A DNA stretch of 64,000 nt from Massilia sp. IC2-477 (lineage in GTDB: Bacteria > Pseudomonadota > Gammaproteobacteria > Burkholderiales > Burkholderiaceae_D), in NCBI RefSeq assembly GCF_020707265.1, contig NZ_JAJFEQ010000005.1, positions 124,001-188,000 on the forward strand. Direction: 5' to 3'. Position numbers and translations under genes: made by a program. This document shows positions 57,408 through 64,000 of this stretch, in pieces. Below the pieces are notes generated by a model. The model did not search any database. It was not told the DNA's origin and was given only the letters and a program-made list of their open reading frames with translations. Every line of letters starts with the position of its first letter. Position 1 is the stretch's first letter.

Positions 57408-58292
57408 ATGGACATCCACCAGCTCAAGTCATTGGTCACGATCGCCCGCTGCGGCACGGTCGCACGCGCGGCCGAGCTGCTGCACCTGAGCCAGCCGGCG
57501 ATCAGCGCCCACATCAAGCAGCTCGAGGAAGAACTGCGGGTGCGCCTGTTCGAGCGCCACGCGCGCGGCATGAGCCTGACGGCGGCCGGCGAAGCCGTGT
57601 TCGAGCACGCCAAGCGCGCCCTGCACGCGGTCGACGCCATCCGCGACGAAGCCAATTCCCTGAACGGCGATGTGGCGGGAGAGCTGGTGATCGGCACCGT
57701 CAACGAGCCGGCCTTCCTGCGCCTGCCCGCGTTCCTGCGCCACATGCGCGAAGCCGCGCCCCACGTCGCGATCTCGCTGGTGCAGGCGACCTCGGGAGCG
57801 GTGTTGAAGAACATCGAGGACGGCGTGTTCGACGCCGGCTTCGTGGAAGGGAAGCTGGAAGGAACGGCGGTGGACGCCACCCTGCTCCAGCCGGTGGAAT
57901 TCGTGGTCGGCTACCCGGCTGCCTGGCGCGAACGCATCCCAGCGGGCCCGGGCGCGTTGGCGACGGCGCTGGCCCTGCCCTGGATCGGCACATCAAGCGA
58001 CTGCTCCTTCCACAAGCTCACCAAGTCGCTCTTCGCGCGCCATGGGCATGCCTTCACGCCGGCGCTGCGCACTGACGACGAGACGCTGCTGCTGGCAATG
58101 GTGGGACAGGAAGCCGGCCTCTCGCTGCTGCGGCGCGACATGCTGGATGCGCACGGCAAGGGCGACGTCTGCGCCCTCGAAGGCGTCGTGGTCGACGCCG
58201 GCATGCACTTCGTCACCGCCCAGTCGCCCGCCAAACCGGGCCTGCTGCGGGTGGCGCAGCGGGCAATCCGCCGCGCCTGGCCCGCTACATGA
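57408..58292 (+). CDS. LysR-type transcriptional regulator next to an EamA exporter
   Basis: The 294 residues have a winged-helix N-terminus (LKSLVTIARCGTVARAAELLHLSQPAISAHIKQLEEEL) with the classical Q-P-A-I-S recognition helix, and a LysR substrate-binding domain (about 90-294). It is transcribed away from the EamA exporter gene and probably regulates it. Its end overlaps the convergent phzF-like gene by eight bases. The inducer is unknown; an exported amino-acid-like compound is the simplest guess. Confidence 0.93.
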   Translation: MDIHQLKSLVTIARCGTVARAAELLHLSQPAISAHIKQLEEELRVRLFERHARGMSLTAAGEAVFEHAKRALHAVDAIRDEANSLNGDVAGELVIGTVNEPAFLRLPAFLRHMREAAPHVAISLVQATSGAVLKNIEDGVFDAGFVEGKLEGTAVDATLLQPVEFVVGYPAAWRERIPAGPGALATALALPWIGTSSDCSFHKLTKSLFARHGHAFTPALRTDDETLLLAMVGQEAGLSLLRRDMLDAHGKGDVCALEGVVVDAGMHFVTAQSPAKPGLLRVAQRAIRRAWPAT

Positions 58293-59154
58293 CGGTGATG
58301 CTACTGGCCAGCTTCGCCATTCCGCCGGCAAACAGGCCGACGATCCTTCCCTGCTCCAGCTTCAGCTCGACCGTGATGCGCGAAGGCGAGGGCGTGGCCA
58401 TGTAGGCGCCCTGCCTGATCAGCATCTCCGCTCGCTTGAGGCCCGCGCGGTCGTACAGGTAGCAGGCCAGCGGCCCGGCCGCCATGCCGGTCGCGGCTTC
58501 TTCCTCGATGCCATAGCAGGGCCCGAACATGCGGGCGGTGGCGGCGAACTCCCCATCGGTCGTGGCGAACACGTAGTAGCCGATCGCCCCGAAGGCCTCG
58601 CTGACCGCCGCGATTTCCTTCATATCCGGGCTCAGTTCGGCCAGTTGCGCTTCGCTTCGCACATGGACCAGCACGAAGCGGTTACCGGTGCCCACCACGC
58701 AGGGCGGCGCGGCGACACGTCCCGGCGTGAGGCCCAGGCTGGCCAGGATGCGGTTGGCGCTCACGCCAGGCGGGAAGATGGCCTCGTCAATGTAGGTCGG
58801 CGCCAGCTGCTCCATATAGGCCTCGCTACCCCGCAGGAAGATGCGCCGGGTGCCGTCGATCGTCTCTTTCGAACTCTCGGGACCCGTAACTAGTCCACGC
58901 TGGGCCAGCAGCGAAAAAGTGGCGATGGTCGCGTGGCCGCAGTGCGCGATCTGGCGGCTGGGCGTGAAGAACTCGAGCTTGATGCCGGCGACCTGCGAGC
59001 GCGAGACGAAGGCCGTTTCCGACAGGCCGACCAGCTGGGCGATGCGCAGCTTCTCGGCCGATGAGAGCGCATCCGCATCGAGCACCACGCCCGCCGGATT
59101 GCCGCCCTTCCCTTCGTCCACGAACGCGTTCACGATGTTGACGGTATGTGCCAT
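58285..59154 (-). CDS. PhzF-family isomerase/epimerase-like protein
   Basis: The 289 residues have the PhzF fold as two diaminopimelate-epimerase-like halves. Markers are VNAFVDEGKGGNPAGVVLDA, catalytic E46 in GLSETAFV, and ARQIAHCGHATIAT-type CGHAT. In the second half, EEEAATGMAAGPLACYL matches the conserved G-S/A-G/A loop. True PhzF makes phenazines, but no other phz genes are here, so another small-molecule isomerisation is likely. A strong AAGGAGGAG ribosome site precedes the ATG. Confidence 0.88.
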   Translation of the reverse strand: MAHTVNIVNAFVDEGKGGNPAGVVLDADALSSAEKLRIAQLVGLSETAFVSRSQVAGIKLEFFTPSRQIAHCGHATIATFSLLAQRGLVTGPESSKETIDGTRRIFLRGSEAYMEQLAPTYIDEAIFPPGVSANRILASLGLTPGRVAAPPCVVGTGNRFVLVHVRSEAQLAELSPDMKEIAAVSEAFGAIGYYVFATTDGEFAATARMFGPCYGIEEEAATGMAAGPLACYLYDRAGLKRAEMLIRQGAYMATPSPSRITVELKLEQGRIVGLFAGGMAKLASSITVM

Positions 59155-59258
59155 GACTCCTCCTTGCTTGAATGAGTCGGCACTGTACGGGACCGGCTAT
59201 GCACCGGTCCAATCAGCTTTGCGCAGCAGCCTTCAGGATTGCTGAAGGCCTTGGTCGT

Positions 59259-60380
59259 TCAGACCATGTCGGCGAAGCCCACCCGGTCGGTGGTGGCGTT
59301 GCGCGCATCCTCGACCCGCACCTTGTGCGACGCCAGCAGCCCCTCGAGCGAGGCGTTCATGGTGTGGCAGCCTGGATCGCGGCCGGCGTTCATGTGGGTG
59401 CGGATCGCGCCCACGTCGCCGGCTTCCAGCATGCGCATGATGGCCGGGCTCGGGGTCAGGCATTCGGTGGCCAGGTGGTAGCGGTTGCCCTCCACCGACG
59501 GCAGCAGCGCCTGGCACAGCACACCGCGCAGGGCGTGCGCCAGCGCCTGGGCCTGGGCTTCCGAGTTGCCGAGCAGGCGCAGCATCTTCTGCAGCCCCAG
59601 TTCGGTCGAGCGCGCGTGCAGCGTGGCCAGCACCAGCGGGCCAGATTCGGCCAGGGCCAGGGCTTCCTGCGCCGTTTCGGCGTCGCGGATCTCGCCGATC
59701 ACGATCACGTCCGGGCGCTCGCGCAGGGCGTCCAGCGCGCCGAGGTAATAGCTGGCGACGTCGGCGTCCTCGCCCACTTCGCGCTGGGTGATGATGCACT
59801 TGCGCTGCGGGATCAGGGTCTCGACCGGGTCTTCGATGGTGATGATGTGGCCGGAGCGCTGCTTGTTGATCTCGTCGATCATCGACGCGATAGTGGTCGA
59901 CTTGCCCTGGCAGGTATCGCCGATGATCAGCACCAGGCCGCTGGCCAGGCGCGCGAACTCCTGCTCGTCCTGCCACAGGCCCAGTTCCGACAGCGCCAGC
60001 GGCTCCTTCGGGAAGCGGCGGATCACGCAGCCCAAGCGCTTCTTGCCCTGGAAACTGAAGCAGTTGGCACGGATGCGCGCGGTATGCAGGTCGATCGAGC
60101 GGTCGAAGGCGCGCACCGTGATGCGTTCGGCCCAGTTGGGCTCGATGACGTCGAAGAATTCTTCCAGCTCTTCCTTGGTGATCGGCGAATCCGTCACCGC
60201 CACCAGCCCCTTCGGCTGGCGCAGCATCAGCGGGCTGTTCTGGTGGATGATGATGTCCGAGAACACCAGGCGCGAGTTCAGCAGGTGCAGGATCTGCTCG
60301 ACCAGGGTCCCGAAGACCGGGTGGTCTTCGTTCTCGATGTAGGACAGGGTGGGGATCTGCGAGGACTGGTGGTATTCCAT
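59259..60380 (-). CDS. PilT/PilU-like type IV pilus ATPase, divergent
   Basis: The 373 residues have the layout of PilT retraction ATPases: N-terminal PAS-like domain, then a RecA-like core. Walker A is GDTCQGKST (154-162) rather than the usual GPTGSGKST. The Asp box is ITIEDPVE, Walker B VIVIGEIRDAETA, His box LATLHARST (usually TLHTNSA). Many positions differ from PilT and PilU while all catalytic elements remain. No other pilus genes are adjacent. Possible third pilus ATPase or a twitching accessory motor. It has extra Cys residues (C107, C118, C158). Confidence 0.85.
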   Translation of the reverse strand: MEYHQSSQIPTLSYIENEDHPVFGTLVEQILHLLNSRLVFSDIIIHQNSPLMLRQPKGLVAVTDSPITKEELEEFFDVIEPNWAERITVRAFDRSIDLHTARIRANCFSFQGKKRLGCVIRRFPKEPLALSELGLWQDEQEFARLASGLVLIIGDTCQGKSTTIASMIDEINKQRSGHIITIEDPVETLIPQRKCIITQREVGEDADVASYYLGALDALRERPDVIVIGEIRDAETAQEALALAESGPLVLATLHARSTELGLQKMLRLLGNSEAQAQALAHALRGVLCQALLPSVEGNRYHLATECLTPSPAIMRMLEAGDVGAIRTHMNAGRDPGCHTMNASLEGLLASHKVRVEDARNATTDRVGFADMV

Positions 60381-60468
60381 CTGGCCGGCACGTGGTAGAA
60401 GTTTAAACAGTGCTGGACATTATAGAACCATGCATATCCGAAATATTGCAAAAGTGAAAGAAAAATGT

Positions 60469-60942
60469 TTAGCGTGACATAGCTGCAACGATGCGGTCGC
60501 CGAACAGGGTGATCGCCACGCCCAGCGCCACCACGCAGGCCCCTGCCACCCGCACGCCGGAGACCTTCCTCACCGCCATGTTGACCAGGCCGAAGTGGTC
60601 GATTGCCATCGAGGTGATCAGCTGGCCAGCGATCACCAGCACGATCAGACTCAGCAAGCCGATGCGCGGCGCCAGGAACACGGTCCCGAACACGAAGGCC
60701 GCGCCCAGGAAGCCGCCGGCGAATTTCCACGCCGGCTGGCTCGCGAGTGCGACGAAGCTCGGCCCCAGGCCGCCGCGCGAGAGCGCCACGCCGGCCAGCA
60801 CGATGGTGCCGCAGCCGAAGGACACCAGGGCGGCGACTACGGAATTGGCGCCGATCGAGGCTGCCAGCTGGGTGTTCACGGCCGCCTGGACCGACATGGC
60901 CATGCCCACGCAAAAGGCCATCAACAAGAGAATCAGGTTCAT
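60469..60942 (-). CDS. DUF606/YdcZ-type DMT-family transporter, one-repeat form
   Basis: The 157-residue membrane protein has about five hydrophobic segments, half the size of EamA carriers. MNLILLLMAFCVGMAMSVQAAVNTQLA, SFGCGTIVLAGVAL and VAGACVVALGVAI are typical of the DUF606 group. Such half-size transporters may work as dimers. GGAG seven bases before 60942 supports this start. The substrate is unknown. Confidence 0.85.
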   Translation of the reverse strand: MNLILLLMAFCVGMAMSVQAAVNTQLAASIGANSVVAALVSFGCGTIVLAGVALSRGGLGPSFVALASQPAWKFAGGFLGAAFVFGTVFLAPRIGLLSLIVLVIAGQLITSMAIDHFGLVNMAVRKVSGVRVAGACVVALGVAITLFGDRIVAAMSR

Positions 60943-61161
60943 CGCTATCTCCACCGGCACGCTGCCGGGGCAAAAAGCGCACGATTCTAGTGCAAACCGG
61001 CGCTTCGCGATAGCCGTACCGTACACGGGGTGGATGACGGCTTGTCCCGCCTGCCGTGCAGTTCAGTGGCCCGGCACTGCACTTCGTCGCACGGACGATG
61101 CGCCGGACGCGGCATTGCCCTAGCATGGCCACATCGACAATTTGCCCTCAAGGAGACACCC

Positions 61162-61938
61162 ATGCACAAGACCTCCCGCAGCACCACTGCCCTGCGCGGC
61201 ATCGTCCTCGCCGCCGTCCTCGCCTGCGCCGCCGCCCCTTCGATGGCGGAAGGCTGGTCCTTTTTCGGCGGCGAAACGGTTCAGGGTAGCGGCGCCGTCA
61301 AGCGCCAGGCGCGTCAGGTAGCGAACTTCAAGGGCCTGGCCTTCGAGTTGCCTGGCAAGCTGGAACTGCGCCTGGGCGACAGCGAAGGCGTCACGATCGA
61401 GACCGACGACAACCTGCTGCCACTGGTCGAGACCGTGGTGGAAAACGGCACCCTGAAGATCCGCCCGTCCAAGCGCAACATGAACCTGCGCACCAAAAAC
61501 CTGCGGGTGGTGGTCAGCGCACGCCAGATCGAACGGCTGTCGCTGGGCGGCTCGGGGACGATCGATGCCGACGTCCTGCGCGCGCCGCGCCTGGACATCA
61601 GCCTGGGCGGCTCGGGCGAGGTCAATGTGGGCAAGCTGGACAGTGAGCAGGCAGTGGTCACCCTGGGCGGCAGCGGCGACTTCAAGGCCAGCGGCGGCAG
61701 CGCACGCAAGCTGTCGGTGTCGATCGGCGGCTCGGGCACCGTGGACATGGGACGGGTGCAGTCCGACAGCGTCAGCATCAACGTGGCCGGCTCGGGCGAA
61801 GCGACCGTGTGGGCGCGCCAGGAGCTGAGCATGTCGATCGCCGGCTCGGGCGACGTCAACTACTATGGCGACCCGCGCGTGAGCAAGTCGGTGGTGGGTT
61901 CCGGCGATGCGCACCGGATCGCGGCGGCGCCCCGCTGA
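61162..61938 (+). CDS. Exported DUF2807 (GIN domain) protein
   Basis: The 258 residues start with a signal peptide (about 1-29, ending SMAE). The rest is a DUF2807 auto-transporter adhesin-like beta helix, with repeated GSG turns (SLGGSGTID, SLGGSGEVN, TLGGSGDFK, SIGGSGTVD, NVAGSGEAT, SIAGSGDVN). Each turn repeats every 20 or so residues, as in right-handed beta-solenoids. The role of the family is unknown. AAGGAGA precedes the ATG. A single dispersed hairpin repeat follows the stop. Confidence 0.85.
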   Translation: MHKTSRSTTALRGIVLAAVLACAAAPSMAEGWSFFGGETVQGSGAVKRQARQVANFKGLAFELPGKLELRLGDSEGVTIETDDNLLPLVETVVENGTLKIRPSKRNMNLRTKNLRVVVSARQIERLSLGGSGTIDADVLRAPRLDISLGGSGEVNVGKLDSEQAVVTLGGSGDFKASGGSARKLSVSIGGSGTVDMGRVQSDSVSINVAGSGEATVWARQELSMSIAGSGDVNYYGDPRVSKSVVGSGDAHRIAAAPR

Positions 61939-61950
61939 TTAGATGGAATT

Positions 61951-61979
61951 GTAGGGTGGGCGGGTCTCCCGCCCACGCC
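61951..61979. repeat. Dispersed hairpin repeat, single unit (left-hand orientation)
   Basis: GTAGGGTGGGCGGG-tct-CCCGCCCACGCCG matches the left unit of the paired elements. It lies 13 bases after the DUF2807 stop and before the converging copper-chaperone gene, where it could help end both transcripts. Confidence 0.8.
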
Positions 61980-61995
61980 GTCAACCACGGCACTG

Positions 61996-62445
61996 TTAGT
62001 GGCCGCTGTGCGCGCTGTAGGTCAGCGGCCGCACCGGCACGCTCACCTTCACGTCCTGGCGCTTGCCCGCCGCATCCTGGACCTGCAGGGTCAGGTCCAC
62101 GTTCTCCCCTTCCTTCACCTGGCGCTTCAGGTCCATCAGCATCACGTGGTAGCCGCCGCTGGCCAGGTTGACCGCCTTCCCGGCCGGCAGCTCGATCGCA
62201 TCCACGCGGCGCATGCGCATGGTCTGGCCTTCCATCGCCATCTCGTGCAGCTCGGCGCGGCCGGCGATGTCGGTCTGCACGCCGACCAGGCGCGCGGGCG
62301 CGGCGGACTGCACGCGCATGAAGGCGCCGGTCACCTTCTGGGCCGGTACGGTGGCGCGGATCCAGGGGTCGGACACGCTGACCTGGGCGAACACGGAGGC
62401 GGACAGCAGGCTGCCGGCGAACAGGGCGAGAATCTTGGCTTTCAT
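61996..62445 (-). CDS. Periplasmic copper chaperone, PCu(A)C family
   Basis: The 149 residues start with a signal peptide (1-23, SVFAQ). The copper site H-x-M...M...H-x-M is present: AELHEMAMEGQTMRMR supplies the first His and Met ligands and GGYHVMLMDLK the second. PCu(A)C proteins deliver Cu(I) to the CuA or CuB centre of cytochrome oxidase. The usual Sco partner gene is not adjacent. I chose MKAKILALFAG as start; a TTG three codons before is possible. The tail ends in His-rich SAHSGH. Confidence 0.92.
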   Translation of the reverse strand: MKAKILALFAGSLLSASVFAQVSVSDPWIRATVPAQKVTGAFMRVQSAAPARLVGVQTDIAGRAELHEMAMEGQTMRMRRVDAIELPAGKAVNLASGGYHVMLMDLKRQVKEGENVDLTLQVQDAAGKRQDVKVSVPVRPLTYSAHSGH

Positions 62446-62482
62446 GGCGACCAATGTGAGAGATTGAACGGGAATTATAGCG

Positions 62483-63025
62483 TCAGGGTCCGCCGCGCAG
62501 GTATTCGCGCTCGACCAGCACGGTGTCGACGCCGTCGGTCAGCCATACCTGGCCATCCTGGATCGTGCACTGCAGCTGCATGTTCCGTTTCGCCATCTTC
62601 TCCAGCTGGACGCTGGCCTCGTTCGGGATGTTCACGACCGAGACGTTCTTCGCCCGGTCGATCTGCTTGTTGACGCCCTTGAACCAGATGTCGCTGGTGG
62701 CGCTGTAGCTGTACACGACCACCTTTTCCGAGCGGCCGGCGGCCTTGAGCAGGCGCTTGTCGTCGGGCTGGCCGACCTCGATCCAGGTCTGGATGGCACC
62801 GGTCAGGTCCTTCAGCCACATGGCCGGCTCCTCGACGTCGAACAGGTCCTTGGTGAACACCAGCGCCGGGTCGGCGTGCAGCGCGAAGGCCAGCACGCGG
62901 ATCATCACACGCTCGTCGGTCTCGGACGGGTGGCGCGCGATGGTCAGGCTGTGGTCGCCGTAGTAATTGCGGTCCATGTCGGCAATCGACAGGTCGGCCT
63001 TGTAGATGGTTGCTTTGAGAGCCAT
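62483..63025 (-). CDS. yaeQ: YaeQ-family protein
   Basis: The 180-residue protein matches YaeQ throughout, from MALKATIYKADLSIADMDRNYY to the ending VLVEREYLRGGP. ARHPSETDERVMIRVLAFAL, KDLTGAIQTWIEVGQPD and VVYSYSATSDIWFKG are family hallmarks. The fold resembles PD-(D/E)XK nucleases, with Glu, Glu-x-Gly-Gln and Lys in the right order. Once reported to compensate for RfaH; its activity remains unclear. Upstream gap to the MDR gene is 103 bases with the genes divergent. Confidence 0.93.
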   Translation of the reverse strand: MALKATIYKADLSIADMDRNYYGDHSLTIARHPSETDERVMIRVLAFALHADPALVFTKDLFDVEEPAMWLKDLTGAIQTWIEVGQPDDKRLLKAAGRSEKVVVYSYSATSDIWFKGVNKQIDRAKNVSVVNIPNEASVQLEKMAKRNMQLQCTIQDGQVWLTDGVDTVLVEREYLRGGP

Positions 63026-63128
63026 GGGTGAAGTGCGGTCTGAACGTGAACCCGCTATTGTCGCACGGCCCGGCACGGCGGGGGGAGAGGATGTATAGTC
63101 ACGCTGATCACTATTGATGGAGACACGC

Positions 63129-64000
63129 ATGACCAATGCATTCCCCCCGAACCAGCAGTTCCGCCTTGCCGCCCGCCCGCTCGGCCTGCCGAGGAACGAA
63201 GACTGGCAGTTCCACGAAGAGGCGGTTCCCGAAGCACAGGACGGCGGCATCGTCGTCAAGGTGCTGTACCTGTCGCTCGACCCGGCCATGCGCGGCTGGA
63301 TGAACGAGGGCAAATCCTACATCCGCCCGGTGGCGATCGGCGAAGTGATGCGCGCCGGGGGTCTGGGCATCGTGGTGGCCTCGCGCTCGCCGCGCTTCGC
63401 GGTGGGCGACTACGTCGCGGGCGGCACCGGCGTGCAGCGCTATTGGTCCGGCCCGGCCGACGACAAGACCGCCGCCTTCACTAAAATCGACCCGGCCGCC
63501 GCCCCGCTCACGGCCTGGCTCAACACCCTCGGCATGCCCGGCATGACCGCCTTCTTCGGCCTGCGCGAGATCGGCCAGCCAAAGCCGGGCGAGACCGTGG
63601 TGGTCTCGGGCGCGGCCGGTGCGGTCGGCATGACAGTCGGCCAGGTGGCGAAGAAGATGGGCTGCCGCGTGGTCGGCATCGCCGGCGGCGAAGACAAGTG
63701 CCGCTTCGTGGTCGAGCAGCTCGGCTTCGACGCCTGCATCGACTACAAGGCGGGCTCGGTCCACGCCGGCCTGAAGGAGCACTGCCCGCAGGGCGTGGAC
63801 GTCTATTTCGACAACGTCGGCGGCGACATCCTGGACGCCGTCCTCACCCGCATCAACATGAAGGCGCGCATCGTCATCTGCGGCGCGATCTCGCAGTACA
63901 ACGCCACCAGCCAGGTCAAGGGGCCGGCCAACTACCTGTCGCTGCTGGTGAACCGCGCGCGCATGGAAGGGATGGTGGTGTTCGACTACGCGCCGCGCTA
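63129..64000 (+). CDS. Zinc-free MDR oxidoreductase (CurA-like NADP-dependent), 3' end missing
   Basis: About 290 residues are in the window; the gene runs off the right edge. This is a leukotriene B4 dehydrogenase/CurA-type NADPH-dependent enal or enone reductase. Features: LYLSLDPAMRGWM near residue 50, GMPGMTAFFGLREIGQPKPGETVVVSGAAGAVGM with the AAxxxG dinucleotide loop, VDVYFDNVGGDILDAV and RIVICGAISQYN. No zinc-binding Cys set. The ATG at 63129 fits the family start. Divergent from yaeQ. Confidence 0.93.
   Translation, partial: MTNAFPPNQQFRLAARPLGLPRNEDWQFHEEAVPEAQDGGIVVKVLYLSLDPAMRGWMNEGKSYIRPVAIGEVMRAGGLGIVVASRSPRFAVGDYVAGGTGVQRYWSGPADDKTAAFTKIDPAAAPLTAWLNTLGMPGMTAFFGLREIGQPKPGETVVVSGAAGAVGMTVGQVAKKMGCRVVGIAGGEDKCRFVVEQLGFDACIDYKAGSVHAGLKEHCPQGVDVYFDNVGGDILDAVLTRINMKARIVICGAISQYNATSQVKGPANYLSLLVNRARMEGMVVFDYAPR

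Noticed and set aside
58285-59154. A phenazine biosynthesis cluster
   Set aside because: Only the PhzF-like gene is present, and this family is widespread outside phenazine pathways.

Overview
The window is chromosomal DNA from a GC-rich betaproteobacterium. Gene content and order point to Burkholderiales, most likely Oxalobacteraceae (Massilia-like): ftsK-lolA-rarA beside trxB-smr, nadE-glnB, hemCDXY, many TonB-type, DUF4214 and phytochrome genes. This placement is inferred from familiar synteny and protein flavour, not from a search. There is no phage, insertion sequence, CRISPR array, rRNA or tRNA that I can see. About 56 protein genes fill most of the sequence, and two of them run off the ends.

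Layout. 1-6.1 kb: cell division and envelope housekeeping (rarA 5' end, TonB-like protein, lolA, ftsK; then trxB and an Smr protein). 6.2-12.4 kb: a sensory block with a bacteriophytochrome kinase, a TRIC-family channel, and a translationally coupled pair of KaiC-like ATPase and hybrid histidine kinase. 12.5-19.8 kb: nadE-glnB, a FemAB-like protein, a single-domain response regulator, a serine hydrolase, a GNAT enzyme, DUF3626 and a DUF6438 lipoprotein. 20.0-29.4 kb: a LysR regulator facing a run of TonB-dependent receptor, alpha/beta hydrolase and a complete five-gene Liv-type ABC transporter. This looks like one outer-membrane-to-cytoplasm uptake route for an unknown esterified or amidated small molecule, with two matching 16-bp palindromes in the control region. 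29.6-31.5 kb: a small exported protein overlapping a secreted zinc protease with a PA domain. 31.6-36.4 kb: ppa and the hemCDXY operon. 36.5-41.6 kb: ppc and a secreted GHL10 glycosidase-like protein. 41.8-45.1 kb: a chemoreceptor gene between two paralogous outer-membrane beta-barrel genes. 45.3-49.6 kb: an unusually long, sequence-diverged RpoD-type sigma factor, a possible small RNA, a ProQ/FinO RNA chaperone and a 3'-5' exonuclease. 49.7-56.3 kb: a calcium-repeat surface or secreted protein, a methyltransferase, two multiheme c-type cytochromes and two small proteins. 56.4-64 kb: a DMT exporter/LysR pair, PhzF, a PilT-like ATPase with altered motifs, a DUF606 transporter, a DUF2807 protein, a PCu(A)C copper chaperone, YaeQ and the start of a zinc-free MDR oxidoreductase.

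A dispersed hairpin repeat (core GTAGGGTGGGCGG with its inverted partner) occurs at least six times between genes, single or as inverted pairs. One copy supplies the stop codon of the phytochrome gene, and one variant keeps its stem through compensatory changes. The most unusual points are the LysR/TonB/hydrolase/Liv locus, the phytochrome near a KaiC-like protein that lacks the KaiC phosphorylation residues, the sigma factor, and the repeat family. Protein functions are assigned from motifs read by eye; no database search was possible.
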